Shown here one piece after another: positions 10,783 through 21,885 of a DNA stretch of 64,000 bases (its first letter is position 1; every line of letters starts with the position of its first letter). Source of the stretch: Phymorhynchus buccinoides. Its lineage: Eukaryota > Mollusca > Gastropoda > Neogastropoda > Raphitomidae. The notes beneath the pieces are model-generated. The model ran no database searches, was not told the DNA's origin, and saw only the letters and a program-made list of their open reading frames with translations. A program made the position numbers and the translations under genes. The stretch spans positions 949,090 to 1,013,089 of the forward strand of contig CM065683.1 in assembly GCA_017654935.2 (NCBI GenBank), read 5' to 3'.

Positions 10783-11690
10783 AGAAGATGACCACACATC
10801 CACCCCCCTTTCAGAAGATGACCACACATCCACCAGAAGATGACCACCATCCACCACCCCCCTTTCAGAAGATGACCACACATCCACCACCCCCCTTTCA
10901 GAAGATGACCACACATCCACCCCCCCTTTCAGAAGATGACCACACATCCACCACCACCCTTTCAGAAGATGACCACACATCCACCACCCCCCTTTCAGAA
11001 GATGACCACACATCCACCACCACCCTTTCAGAAGATGACCACACATCCACCCCCCTTTCAGAAGATGACCACACATCCACCCCCCTTTTAGAAGATGACC
11101 ACACATCCACCCCCCTCAGCTCATTCCCCCCTTTCAGAAGATGACCACACATCCACCACCACCCTTTCAGAAGATGACCACACATCCACCACCACCCTTT
11201 CAGAAGATGACCACACATCCACCCCCCTTTCAGAAGATGACCACACATCCACCCCCCTTTCAGAAGATGACCACACATCCACCCCCCTTTCAGAAGATGA
11301 CCACACATCCACCACCCCCCTTTCAGAAGATGACCACACATCCACCCCCCTTTCAGAAGATGACCACACATCCACCCCCCTTTCAGAAGATGACCACACA
11401 TCCACCCCCTTTTAGAAGATGACCACACATCCACCCCCCTCAGCTCATTCCCCCCTTTCAGAAGATGACCACACATCCACCACCACCCTTTCAGAAGATG
11501 ACCACACATCCACCACCACCCTTTCAGAAGATGACCACACATCCACCCCCCCTTTCAGAAGATGACCACACATCCACCCCCCTTTCAGAAGATGACCACA
11601 CATCCACCCCCCTTTCAGAAGATGACCACACATCCACCCCCCTTTCAGAAGATGACCACACATCCACCCCCTTCTGCTCATTCCCCCCTT
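10783..11690. repeat. 30-34 bp minisatellite with acceptor-like CTTTCAG|AAGATGACC
   Basis: About 28 units of CCCCTTTCAGAAGATGACC plus ACACATCCACC, of 30, 33 or 34 bp depending on an extra CCACC. A higher-order duplication is visible: the junction CCCCTCAGCTCATTCCCCCC occurs at about 11111 and again at 11436. The first unit is preceded by a strong polypyrimidine tract and acceptor-like sequence (about 10757-10783, ending TTTTCTTTCAG), so the array may have started at an exon 5' boundary. No coding function is assigned. Confidence 0.9.
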
Positions 11691-11785
11691 TCCTACCCCC
11701 CCCCCCCCCCCTCACTCTCACTCTATAATCATCCAGTCACATTTACTTTGCTTCTTTGGCCGATGAACGCAGAAGAAGAAGAAAA

Positions 11786-11985
11786 CCGTCTGATCCAACA
11801 TGATTTACTCATCTGAACTCATATCTACTGACTAACCGTCTGATCCAACATGATTTACTCATCTGAACTCGTATCTACTGACTAACCGTCTGATCCAACA
11901 TGATTTACTCATCTGAATTCGTATCTACTGTCTAACCGTCTGATCCAACATGATTTACTCATCTCAACTCGTGTCTACTGACTTT
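11786..11985. repeat. 50-bp tandem repeat (4 copies)
   Basis: CCGTCTGATCCAACATGATT recurs at 11786, 11836, 11886 and 11936, with point differences (GAACTC/GAATTC/CAACTC). Confidence 0.92.
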
Positions 11986-12003
11986 TTTTTCTGTCAGTTT
12001 TGA

Positions 12004-13597
12004 ATTTGAATTGCAGTATGCCATGTACAACATGACAAGTGTGCGATCCATCCACTATAATAGTTGATTGAATTGCAGTATGCCATGTACAACATGACAA
12101 GTGTGCGATCCATCCACTATAATAGTTGATTGAATAATTGCAGTATACCATGTACAACATGACAAGTGTGCGATCCATCCACTATAATAGTTGATTGAAT
12201 AATTGCAGTATACCATGTACAACATGACAAGTGTGCGATCCATCCACTATAATAGTTGATTGAATTGCAGTATGCCATGTACAACATGACAAGTGTGCGA
12301 TCCATCCACTATAATAGTTGATTGAATAATTGCAGTATACCATGTACAACATGACAAGTGTGCGATCCATCCACTATAATAGTTGATTGAATTGCAGTAT
12401 GCCATGTACAACATGACAAGTGTGCGATCCATCCACTATAATAGTTGATTGAATAATTGCAGTATACCATGTACAACATGACAAGTGTGCGATCCATCCA
12501 CTATAATAGTTGATTGAATTGCAGTATGCCATGTACAACATGACAAGTGTGCGATCCATCCACTATAATAGTTGATTGAATAATTGCAGTATACCATGTA
12601 CAACATGACAAGTGTGCGATCCATCCACTATAATAGTTGATTGAATTGCAGTATGCCATGTACAACATGACAAGTGTGCGATCCATCCACTATAATAGTT
12701 GATTGAATAATTGCAGTATACCATGTACAACATGACAAGTGTGCGATCCATCCACTATAATAGTTGATTGAATTGCAGTATGCCATGTACAACATGACAA
12801 GTGTGCGATCCATCCACTATAATAGTTGATTGAATAATTGCAGTATACCATGTACAACATGACAAGTGTGCGATCCATCCACTATAATAGTTGATTGAAT
12901 AATTGCAGTATACCATGTACAACATGACAAGTGTGCGATCCATCCACTATAATAGTTGATTGAATTGCAGTATGCCATGTACAACATGACAAGTGTGCGA
13001 TCCATCCACTATAATAGTTGATTGAATAATTGCAGTATACCATGTACAACATGACAAGTGTGCGATCCATCCACTATAATAGTTGATTGAATAATTGCAG
13101 TATACCATGTACAACATGACAAGTGTGCGATCCATCCACTATAATAGTTGATTGAATTGCAGTATGCCATGTACAACATGACAAGTGTGCGATCCATCCA
13201 CTATAATAGTTGATTGAATAATTGCAGTATACCATGTACAACATGACAAGTGTGCGATCCATCCACTATAATAGTTGATTGAATTGCAGTATGCCATGTA
13301 CAACATGACAAGTGTGCGATCCATCCACTATAATAGTTGATTGAATAATTGCAGTATACCATGTACAACATGACAAGTGTGCGATCCATCCACTATAATA
13401 GTTGATTCAATAATTGCAGTATACCATGTACAACATGACAAGTGTGCGATCCATCCACTATAATAGTTGATTGAATAATTGCAGTATACCATGTACAACA
13501 TGACAAGTGTGCGATCCATCCACTGTAATAGTTGATTGAATTGCAGTATGCCATGTACAACATGACAAGTGTGCGATCCATCCACTATAATAGTTGA
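12004..13597. repeat. 62/65-bp tandem array with alternating (higher-order) variants, about 25 copies
   Basis: Units of 62 bp (TTGATTGAATTGCAGTATGCC...) and 65 bp (TTGATTGAATAATTGCAGTATACC...) alternate through much of the array, making a 127-bp higher-order period with occasional doubled 65-bp units. Each unit ends an acceptor-like TTGCAG before TATGCCATGTACAACATGAC. The left edge (11985-12016) has a T run and TTCTGTCAG. The short minus-strand frames, one per unit, are by-products. Confidence 0.93.
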
Positions 13598-13949
13598 TTT
13601 CTCAATGTTGTTAGATGAACACAGTGAGAGTGTATTGTTTGACAATACTGCAGTGAAAATGGTGGTGTTTAATGTTACCAGTTTATATGTTTTGGGCTGT
13701 CTGTGTCTGTGTGTATGTCATTGCCATAACCTACAATGAGGCTTTATACTGAAATTCTCTGCCCCTGTCTCGTGCACTGAGATGCGAACGCCACCTTCTT
13801 AAGATTGTCGCCCTTGCCTGTCAGGAACTAGTAGTATATAGCCACAGAAAGTATTCTGCCCCTGACTCGTCACTAGGTGGCATGGTCAAGTCAGTCCCAA
13901 CATTATTGCCCTTTCGTGTTGCCAAAAAGCCCCATTGGTATGATGGCAG
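13598..13949. other. Non-repetitive spacer, no gene seen
   Basis: No convincing coding frame. One short repeated phrase (CTGCCCCTGTCTCGTGC and CTGCCCCTGACTCGTC) is noted. Confidence 0.5.
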
Positions 13950-14252
13950 CATGTCTCTGTCACTGTGTTTGCTATTGCCATCATCCAAAACGACATACTA
14001 CTGTTTGTAAGGCATGCATACTGATGCCGCTTTGCACAGTACGATGACAGCATGTCTCTGTCACTGTGTTTGCTATTGCCATCATCCAAAATAACATACT
14101 ACTGTTTGTAAGGCATGCATACTGATGCCGTTTTGCACAGTACGATGACATCATGTCTCTGTCACTGTGTTTGTATTGCCATCATCCAAAATAACATACT
14201 ACTGTTTGTAAGGCATGCATACTGATGCCGTTTTGCACAGTATTCAGTGTAT
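13950..14252. repeat. 101-bp tandem repeat (3 copies)
   Basis: CATGTCTCTGTCACTGTG recurs at 13950, 14051 and 14152 (101-bp spacing) with a few substitutions and one deletion. Confidence 0.9.
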
Positions 14253-14261
14253 GATGCTTGT

Positions 14262-14830
14262 GTCTTGTAATATTGGTGTGAAGATAGGGAATCCCCAGTC
14301 TCTAACATCAGTGAAATGATGGGACATGTGCACCATAATATTGGTGTGAAGATCTCTAACATCAGTGAAATGATGGGACATGTGCACCATAATATTGGTG
14401 TGAAGATCTCTAACATCAGTGAAATGATGGGACATGTGCACCATAATATTGGTGTGAAGATCTCTGACATCAGATCTCTAACATCAGTGAAATGATGGGA
14501 CATGTGCACCATAATATTGGTGTGAAGATCTCTAACATCAGTGAAATGATGGGACATGTGCACCATAATATTGGTGTGAAGATAGGGAATCCCCAGTCTC
14601 TAACATCAGTGAAATGATGGGACATGTGCACCATAATATTGGTGTGAAGATCTCTAACATCAGTGAAATGATGGGACATGTGCACCATAATATTGGTGTG
14701 AAGATCTCTAACATCAGTGAAATGATGGGACATGTGCACCATAATATTGGTGTGAAGATAGGGAATCCCCAGTCTCTAACATCAGTGAAATGATGGGGAC
14801 ATGTGCACCATAATATTGGTGTGAAGATAG
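14262..14830. repeat. ~62-75 bp tandem repeat (about 9 copies)
   Basis: The core ACATCAGTGAAATGATGGGAC ATGTGCACCATAATATTGGTGTGAAGAT is repeated. Some units carry an extra AGGGAATCCCCAG (14285, 14583, 14758), so two length classes are present. The DIRS-like element inserts 45 bp after the last unit. Confidence 0.9.
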
Positions 14831-15308
14831 CAAATCTCTTTCATTTTGTTCTTTTTTTTAATATAAATGACAAATCTACTTTAACCATACTGTACCAACA
14901 CCTGAAACAATTGCATGAGCGTCAAGCGACCTGGGACTATACCATAGCATATAGGAAAACGAAAGTAGCTCATGGCCTTGACCTCTAACCGGATATGGAT
15001 TGGGGGTTATCCCCCCTTCCGGTCTAGTAGAGGCTAAGCCAATGAGCGCCGACTTCCGCCATTACAGATTTCCAGCAGTGTTGAGTTAGACCTGGGTTAC
15101 CTGGCACTGTTATCTTTCATGATTTGAACTATTCCTGGTGGGTTCGTTCCAACTCTACTCTTGCTATCTTCGTTCTTTGTGTCGTTAGGCTCCTTTTGGT
15201 AAAGTTTTGTGTCCTAATTCACACTCTAAATTTCCTTTTTAATATTTTTCTCTGTGCTGCTCACTAGTGCGTTACACTAGTGCGCGCGCTCACATTTTTT
15301 TTTAAGAT

Positions 15309-16238
15309 GGCTTCTCCTAAGCCCTTCCACAGTCCAGTTTGTGGAAGTCTTGTCCCACTTGCATTGGACTAAGGGCCTCTCAGCTATAACCCTTTCTGGC
15401 TACAGGGCTGCTCTGGTGAACACCATCTCTTTGGCTCTCGGCGCTGACCGTATGGCCAAACTCTGCTCTGCCTGTCTCACACTTTTTGGATGCGATCAGG
15501 CTTCGGACTCCGGCGAGGACTGTCCGGGTCCCACAATGGGATGTCTTCCTTGTGCTCAATTTCCTCAGGGATCATTGTGAGCCTCTCGGTTCTTTGTCTT
15601 TGAAAGTTCTCACATTGAAGACGGCGTTTCTGACCGCGTTGGCCTCAGCCAGACGAGTCGGTGGCTTGCACGCGCTTAGCGGTCTTTCTGGTGACGTTGA
15701 GTTCGCGGAAGATCTCTCTTCCGTCTCTCTTTGTTTTTTGCCCGAGTTTCGGGCCAAGAATCAACCGGGCGATGTTGATTCTCCACTCGTGTCCTTCTCT
15801 AGTTTGCGTTCTATTCTCGGTCCGGACGATGCGGACCGTTTTCTGTGTCCCGTGCGTGCTCTGAAAGCCTACTTGTCCAGAACTAGCGCTATTAGGGGCT
15901 CTAGAAGGAGGCTCTTTCTATCCATCAACCGTAACTATTGCAAAGATGTCTCGAAGAACACTGTAGCTCGTTGGCTCCTCGATTGCATCAAGCTAGCGTA
16001 CTCAAAGTCTCTTATTAGTTTGCCTTCGGGTTCTATCAGGGTGCACTAACTGCGTGCCATCAGCTCCTCTCTCGCTCTGCTTTGGGGGGTGCCCATGGTC
16101 AAGATCATGTCTGCAGCGTACTGGAAGTCTCACAACACCTTCCTGCATTTCTACCTGCGGGACATCTCGACCAGAAATGAGAGCGAGTCCTTCTCCATCT
16201 GGAAGGTGGTCGTCGCTCAGACTCCGATCTCCCTGTAG
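15309..16238 (+). pseudogene. DIRS-type tyrosine recombinase (YR), frameshifted with a nonsense codon
   Basis: The N-terminal SAM-like region reads SHLHWTKGLSAITLSGYRAAL (in two pieces here: SHLHWTKGLSAIT then LSGYRAAL), followed by a frame change near 15480-15500. The catalytic domain continues with KTAFLTALASARRVGGLHALS, where the first catalytic Arg lies. A TAA at 16047-16049 falls inside the H-x-x-R box (reads H-stop-L-R). The same frame continues to AAYWKSHNTFLHFYLRDIS, holding the expected Tyr nucleophile, and stops at 16236-16238. It would act in the nucleus to integrate circular element DNA. At least two lesions make this copy inactive. Confidence 0.85.
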
Positions 16239-16442
16239 TGTGAGTACTGACGCATTATCTCCATGTACATTAGTGGGTATATCATTACCATGATGTTTTG
16301 GGGCAAGATATATTCGATGTCCTCATGATATATGTGGGTTCAGTAAAATGATATTGGTTTTTTATCATGATTTTGTACCCAGGTCTTACTCACTCTAGTT
16401 TTTTATTTTGCCGAAGCATCTCCCTCCTCCGCTTTGGCAATC

Positions 16443-16545
16443 TGCAATTGTTTCAGGTGTTGGTACAGTACGGTTAAAGTAGATTGGTGGATTTTTATTA
16501 ATCCTACTATCTATTTAACTAAATACTTACCAACACCTGAAACAA
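16443..16545. other. DIRS internal complementary region (ICR)
   Basis: 16443-16483 is the reverse complement of the left end (14875-14915). 16484-16545 is the reverse complement of the right end (about 16750-16811). The two halves meet without a spacer. One mismatch is visible in the left half (CAGTAC versus CAGTAT). Confidence 0.85.
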
Positions 16546-16879
16546 AAAAGGGTTCCCTCCCTTGCCTCCCTCACTGATGCTTCCTGTAAATGCTGTAATG
16601 GTGGAAGTCAGCGCTCATTGGCTTAGCCTCTACTAGACCGGAAGGGGGGATAACCCCCAATCCATATCCGGTTAGAGGTCAAGGCCATGAGCTACTTTCG
16701 TTTTCCTATATGCTATGGTATAGTCCCAGGTCGCTTGACGCTCATGCAATTGTTTCAGGTGTTGGTAAGTATTTAGTTAAATAGATAGTAGGATTAATAA
16801 AAATCCACCAATTTCAAACTTGTTTTCTTGAATTATTGTTTGAATGGTGCAGCTATTGATGATTTTACTTTTTTGCAAC

Positions 16880-17440
16880 ATGCCACTAGAATGCTAGCTA
16901 CGCCTGAGTTTACTGTTACCTACACGTTGCTAGAATGCTAGCTACGCCTGAATTTACTGTTATCTACACGTTGCTAGTATGTTAGCAATGCCTGAGTTTA
17001 CCGTTACCTACACGTTGCTAGTATGTTAGCAATGCCTGAGTTTACCGTTACCTACACGTTGCTAGTACGTTAGCAACACCTGAGTTTACCGTTACCTACA
17101 CGTTGCTAGTACATTAGCAACGCCTGAATTTACCGTTACCTACATGTTGCTAGTATGTTAGCAACGCCTGAGTTTACCGTTACCTACACGTTGCTAGTAC
17201 ATTAGCAACGCCTGAATTTACCGTTACCTACATGTTGCTAGTACGTTAGCAACGCCTGAGTTTACCGTTACCTACACGTTGCTAGTATGTTAGCAACGCC
17301 TGAGTTTACTGTTACCTACACGTTACTAGTATGTTAGCAACGCCTGAGTTTACCGTTAACCTACACGTTGCTAGTATGTTAGCAACGCCTGAGTTTACCG
17401 TTAACCTACACGTTGCTAGTATGTTAGCAACAGGCAAAAT
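16880..17440. repeat. 44-bp tandem repeat with a palindromic core (about 13 copies)
   Basis: The unit contains GTTGCTAGTATGTTAGCAAC, in which GTTGCTA and TTAGCAAC pair as a hairpin, then GCCTGAGTTTACCGTTACCT. The first copies (16880-16960) are more diverged. Confidence 0.92.
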
Positions 17441-17794
17441 GCCCCTGTGGTTGACAGTGGTGTGGCTGCTTTCAACTCATTCAGCTAAACATGCAATAAC
17501 GAGTTGGTTTTCAAAAGTTATATAATTTAAAAGATTCAGGATACATCTAACCCACTATGCACATATAAAGCCACTGTGATCTGGAGATGTTTTAAGAGAA
17601 TGTATTGAAAAGAGTCAAAATGGGGTCTCCTGAAGGAATTTCTACTCCTTGTCCTGAGGGAATACTGAGCAGCGAGAGGGGTTGTGTTGAAAGGGTTAAC
17701 ACATTATGTCCACTGTATTTCTAACTTTTGTTATTTGATTTTATTCCTGTGAAAGGTTTCTGCATTGCCTTTACCATTGACATCTGAATAAAAT
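17441..17794. other. Non-repetitive spacer, no gene seen
   Basis: No coding frame of interest and no RNA gene recognised. Confidence 0.5.
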
Positions 17795-18120
17795 CCAACT
17801 GGTGATATGTCTCTGTGCTCTTTTCACCAACATCATTCCATAACAGTGCATATGTTATATGCTGCTGTAACAAGACAACTGGTGATATATAATATTTCTG
17901 TGCTCTCTTCACCAACATCATTCCATAACAGTGCATATGTTATATGCTGCTGTAACAAGACAACTGGTGATATATTTCTGTGCTCTCTTCACCAACATCA
18001 TTCCATAACAGTACATTATGTTATATGCTGCTGTAACAAGACCATAGCAACCTAGAATCCAACTGGTGATATATTTCTGTGCTCTTTTTTTTACCACTGT
18101 CATTCCGTAAGAGTAGGTAT
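17795..18120. repeat. 80-99 bp tandem repeat (4 copies)
   Basis: CTGGTGATAT recurs at 17799, 17879, 17964 and 18063. Each is followed by TTCTGTGCTC, CATTCCATAACAGT and GCTGTAACAAGAC blocks with length variation. Confidence 0.85.
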
Positions 18121-18186
18121 GTTATATGTTGCTGGAACAAAATGTTCATGTTGTACCCAGTTCACGTTGTTTATGCATCCATTATT

Positions 18187-19029
18187 CAGAATGTATTGTT
18201 GTCAATTGATATTGGCCATGTTTGTGATGTTACTTCAGTGGAGAATGTATTGTCAGTTGATATTAGCCATGTTTGTGATGTTACTTCAGTGGAGAATGTA
18301 TTGTCAGTTGATATTGGCCATGTTTGTGATGTTACTTCAGTGGAGAATGTATTGTCAGTTGATATTAGCCATGTTTGTGATGTTACTTCAGTGGAGAATG
18401 TATTGTCAGTTGATATTAGCCATGTTTGTGATGTTACTTCAGTGGAGAATGTATTGTCAGTTGATATTGGCCATGTTTGTGATGTTACTTCAGTGGAGAA
18501 TGTATTGTCAGTTGATATTGGCCATGTTTGTGATGTTACTTCAGTGGAGAATGTATTGTCAGTTGATATTAGCCATGTTTGTGATGTTACTTCAGTGGAG
18601 AATGTATTGTCAGTTGATATTAGCCATGTTTGTGATGTTACTTCAGTGGAGAATGTATTGTCAGTTGATATTAGCCATGTTTGTGATGTTACTTCAGTGG
18701 AGAATGTATTGTCAGTTGATATTAGCCATGTTTGTGATGTTACTTCAGTGGAGAATGTATTGTCAGTTGATATTAGCCATGTTTGTGATGTTACTTCAGT
18801 GGAGAATGTATTGTCAGTTGATATTAGCCATGTTTGTGATGTTACTTCAGTGGAGAATGTATTGTCAGTTGATATTAGCCATGTTTGTGATGTTACTTCA
18901 GTGGAGAATGTATTGTCAGTTGATATTAGCCATGTTTGTGATGTTACTTCAGTGGAGAATGTATTGTCAGTTGATATTAGCCATGTTTGTGATGTTACTT
19001 CAGTGGAGAATGTATTGTCAGTTGATATG
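18187..19029. repeat. 51-bp tandem array (about 16 copies), interrupted by an L2-like insertion
   Basis: Very homogeneous 51-bp unit (TTGATATTAGCCATGTTTGT, GATGTTACTTCAGTGGAG, AATGTATTGTCAG). The only common variant is TTAGCC/TTGGCC. Being 17 codons long without stops, it is open in several frames on both strands. Two further, more diverged units at 21323-21412 show that the retrotransposon 19030-21322 split the array. Confidence 0.93.
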
Positions 19030-19043
19030 GCCACACTCTGGAC

Positions 19044-20756
19044 TTGGTGATAGAAAGGCCCAGTGATGGAGTTCACCGATCCTCAGAGGTCAATCATGAC
19101 CTCGAGTCTGACCATGTTTGTGTTGTGAGTTTGTTTGACATAGAGCTCCCTGTCCACAAACACGTGTACCGCAGCGTCAGAAATATCCGCGCAATCGACA
19201 GAACTGTTTTCGGAAATGATATCAAAGTAGAATTATCTAAGTACACATCTAGTTCTTGTACTGCCGCTGAGTACGATAGTGCCCTTCGGTCAGTATTGGA
19301 CAAACATGCTCCTGTTTCTTCACGCAAAGTTTCTTCTAGCAGAGAATCAAGTCCTTGGTTTAGTGTGATGCCTAACGAAATAAAAGAAGCAGACATTATG
19401 GATCATAATGACTTGAAAAGTTATCGGCCTGTGTCCAACTTAGCGTTTGTCTCCAAAATAATCGAGAAAATTGTCCTTGCACAATTGTCTAACCATCTGT
19501 CAGCAAACAATTTGTTCAACCCCCTCCAGTCTGCCTATCGACCTGCTCACAGCACTGAAACAGCTCTGACTAAAGTTCTTAACGATCTCCTCTTAGCTCT
19601 TGACAATGGAAAAGTGTCAGTCTTGACTCTCCTAGATCTGTCGGCAGCATTTGATACAATAGATCACACCATTCTTCTATCCCGGCTGGAACGTGTTTTT
19701 GGAATCCATTCTACAGTTCTACAGTGGTTCTCCTCATATCTAACAAATCGCTTTCAGACTGTCTTGATCAACAACAGCAGTTCAGATCCGAAGTTAATTT
19801 CTTGTGGTGTACCTCAGGGATCTGTATTGGGGCCAGTTCTCTTTGTCCTGTACACTGCTCCTCTCTCTGATGTTTTTGCTAGTCACTCTGTTATTGACCA
19901 TTCCTTTGCTGATGATACCCAGCTTCAAAAATCGGCGGAACCTACCCAACTTGACAGCGCTATTCAGTCTATGGAATCCTGCCTTCATGATGTCAAATCC
20001 TGGATGACATGCAACAAATTAAAACTTAATGATGACAAAACGGAAGCTCTGATTGTTTCCTCTCAGCGTATGTCTGCAACTATATCTCTTCCAGAAACTC
20101 TTACAGTTGGCAATGCTTGTGTTCAGTTTTCTAAGTCAGCAAAGAATCTCGGAGTTACCCTCGATTCAAATCTTACAATGCATAAACAGGTTATTAATCT
20201 CATACGTTCCATCAATTATGAGCTCAGACGAATCAGTGCTGTTCGACACTTTCTGTCTGTTGCAGCCACGAAAACTCTTATTTCTGCCTTTATTCTTTCC
20301 CGCATTGACTATTGCAACTCTCTTCTCTGTGGCTGTCCTAAGTATCTCCTGCAACGTGTTCAAAAACTGCAAAACAGTGCAGCACGCCTCACTCTCAAGA
20401 TTCCACGTTCTGATCATATAACACCTCATCTTCGTAACTTGCACTGGCTTCCAGTAGAGGCTAGAATCAAGTATAAAATAGCTTGCCTTTGTTTCGGTGC
20501 TGTTCACTCCTCTGGTCCCGTCTATCTCTCCGAACTAGTAACTGTCTACTTACCTGCTCGCTCCCTACGTTCTTCCTCTGACTGCTGCACACTCAAGGTT
20601 CCTCGGGTCCACACGAAATCGTTTGGTGAACGATCTTTCTACTATTTAGCACCTCACTTATGGAATTCCCTCCCACAACATGTCCGCTCATCTGACTCTA
20701 TCTCCGCCTTTCGCTCTGCCCTTAAAACTCACTTGTTTCGGACATATTATGATTGA
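19044..20756 (+). CDS. L2-like reverse transcriptase, open but 5'-truncated and internally deleted
   Basis: One uninterrupted frame (570 codons from a first possible start; it also extends a little upstream). In order: endonuclease tail (SDHVCVVSL), linker, then a sudden join at about residue 115 to LKSYRPVSNLAFVSKIIEK. The usual long linker between endonuclease and RT is missing, so an internal deletion is inferred. The RT palm is complete: LLDLSAAFDTIDHT, GVPQGSVLGPVLFVLYT, and HSFADDTQLQ with the catalytic D-D pair. Then the thumb (KNLGVTLDSNLTMH), LSRIDYCNSLLCG, and the C-terminal HLWNSLPQHVR. The encoded enzyme would copy element RNA at a nicked target, but this copy lacks most of the endonuclease. 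Its open frame suggests recent insertion. Confidence 0.85.
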   Translation: MVIERPSDGVHRSSEVNHDLESDHVCVVSLFDIELPVHKHVYRSVRNIRAIDRTVFGNDIKVELSKYTSSSCTAAEYDSALRSVLDKHAPVSSRKVSSSRESSPWFSVMPNEIKEADIMDHNDLKSYRPVSNLAFVSKIIEKIVLAQLSNHLSANNLFNPLQSAYRPAHSTETALTKVLNDLLLALDNGKVSVLTLLDLSAAFDTIDHTILLSRLERVFGIHSTVLQWFSSYLTNRFQTVLINNSSSDPKLISCGVPQGSVLGPVLFVLYTAPLSDVFASHSVIDHSFADDTQLQKSAEPTQLDSAIQSMESCLHDVKSWMTCNKLKLNDDKTEALIVSSQRMSATISLPETLTVGNACVQFSKSAKNLGVTLDSNLTMHKQVINLIRSINYELRRISAVRHFLSVAATKTLISAFILSRIDYCNSLLCGCPKYLLQRVQKLQNSAARLTLKIPRSDHITPHLRNLHWLPVEARIKYKIACLCFGAVHSSGPVYLSELVTVYLPARSLRSSSDCCTLKVPRVHTKSFGERSFYYLAPHLWNSLPQHVRSSDSISAFRSALKTHLFRTYYD

Positions 20757-21113
20757 TTAGTGTTTGTGTGTGAGGTGGGGGGGGGGGGTCCGTTTTATTG
20801 CAGAAATCTTGTAAAAAATGTATTTACAATTATTTTATTATTCGTATTTTGTATGTAGAATGTCTACGTCTTGTAAACTTTAAATGCTTGTAAATGAGGT
20901 AGAAGGGTATTTTTGTTTTTGCAAAATTTGTCTATTATAATTAGTCATGTAATTGGTATGTCGATGGCAGTATGATTTTATTTCAAGTTGCAGTATTGTA
21001 TTCAAACTTGATTGGGAATGTGAATGTGGTCTCTATGTTTCTTCTTAGAATGTTCATGTTGTAACTATTTTACTCTTGTATAATTATTTGTGTGCGTGTG
21101 CGCATGCATGTGT

Positions 21114-21162
<49 letters not shown>

Positions 21163-21322
21163 TAAGGAAGTAAGAGAACGTTGTGTGTAAGCATCGTGCT
21201 TATTTTACTTTCTAATGATTAATTATTTGTTTGCCTTTAATGTTCTTGTTATCAATGTAAAGCGCACTGAGCTCATGTGAGAAAGAGCGCTATATAAATT
21301 CCCATTATTATTATTATTATTT
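20757..21322 (+). mobile_element. 3' UTR of the L2-like element with (TG)n and (ATT)n tail
   Basis: Contains a G9 run, AT-rich sequence, a (TG)n block (21108-21160), then AAAGCGCACTGAGCTCATG ... GAGCGCTATATAAAT and (ATT)n. The complementary GCGC segments just before the tail form a short hairpin shared with the tail at 8820-8893. Confidence 0.8.
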
Positions 21323-21412
21323 ATTAGCCATGTTTGTGATGTTACTTCAGTGGAGAATGTGTTGTCAGTTGATATTAGCCATGTGTCTGATGTTAGTTCC
21401 GTGGAGAATCGT
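21323..21412. repeat. Remnant of the 51-bp array downstream of the L2-like insertion
   Basis: Two units matching the 18187-19029 array. The second is diverged (GTGTCTGATGTTAGTTCC). Confidence 0.85.
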
Positions 21413-21624
21413 GTAGCAGAGGAACATGGCAAGGTGTATGTGTACAGGTGTATATGTTAAATGACACGCATTTTGTGCTGAGATGAAAAACAGTTTTATG
21501 GGAAGGAGATGACAAGTTTTAACTTGAAGCCATCCTGTGTTTTCAGCCGAGTTTTTCACAATGAAAAATGTATTCTGGCTGGTCACAGGCAGTATTGATG
21601 TATGTGTTCACAGGGTATTAATTA
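21413..21624. other. Non-repetitive spacer
   Basis: Nothing recognisable as a gene. Low similarity between copies of 'tgttaaatgac' begins here. Confidence 0.45.
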
Positions 21625-21885
21625 TTGTGTTAAATGACAACGTATTTTACATATTTAATGATTTAGTGTGTTGAATGGCAACGTATTTTACATATTTAAT
21701 GATTTAGTGTGTTGAATGACAACGTATTATGCATATAAGATACTGATTTAATGATTTAGTGTGTTGAATGACAACGTATTATACATATTTAATGATGTAG
21801 TGTGTTGAATGACACCGTATTTTACATATTTAATGATGTAGTGTGTTAAATGACAACATATTTGATATATTAATGATTTACACTG
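21625..21885. repeat. 40-53 bp AT-rich tandem repeat (about 6 copies)
   Basis: GTGTTGAATGACAACGTATT then TACATATTTAATGATTTA recurs with variable spacing. Confidence 0.85.

Larger units (their letters stand above)
14875..16811 (+). mobile_element. DIRS-like retroelement, internally deleted, with inverted terminal repeats and internal complementary region
   Basis: Long inverted terminal repeats of about 168 bp pair 14897-15066 with 16596-16766. An internal complementary region at 16443-16545 has a left half that is the complement of the element's left end and a right half that is the complement of its right end, meeting at 16483/16484. This ICR is the hallmark of DIRS elements, which replicate through circular intermediates. 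It defines the ends as 14875 and 16811. DIRS elements normally carry gag, RT/RNase H and tyrosine recombinase; here only the recombinase region remains. No target-site duplication is seen, as expected for this order. Confidence 0.85.
19030..21322 (+). mobile_element. L2-like non-LTR retrotransposon inserted in the 51-bp array
   Basis: The left edge falls inside the array unit (GTTGATAT|GGCCACACTC) and the first element residues read GHTLDLVIER, the last part of an AP endonuclease domain, so the copy is 5'-truncated. The right edge is GCGCTATATAAAT followed by (ATT)n, after which the array resumes at TATTAGCCATG. Array phase is preserved across the insertion within a few bases, so a target-site duplication, if any, is very short. 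Confidence 0.88.

Noticed and set aside
18079..19050. Long open frames (300+ codons) on both strands over the 51-bp array
   Set aside because: 51 bp is 17 codons without a stop, so frames stay open automatically; no codon bias, homology or start context supports a protein.
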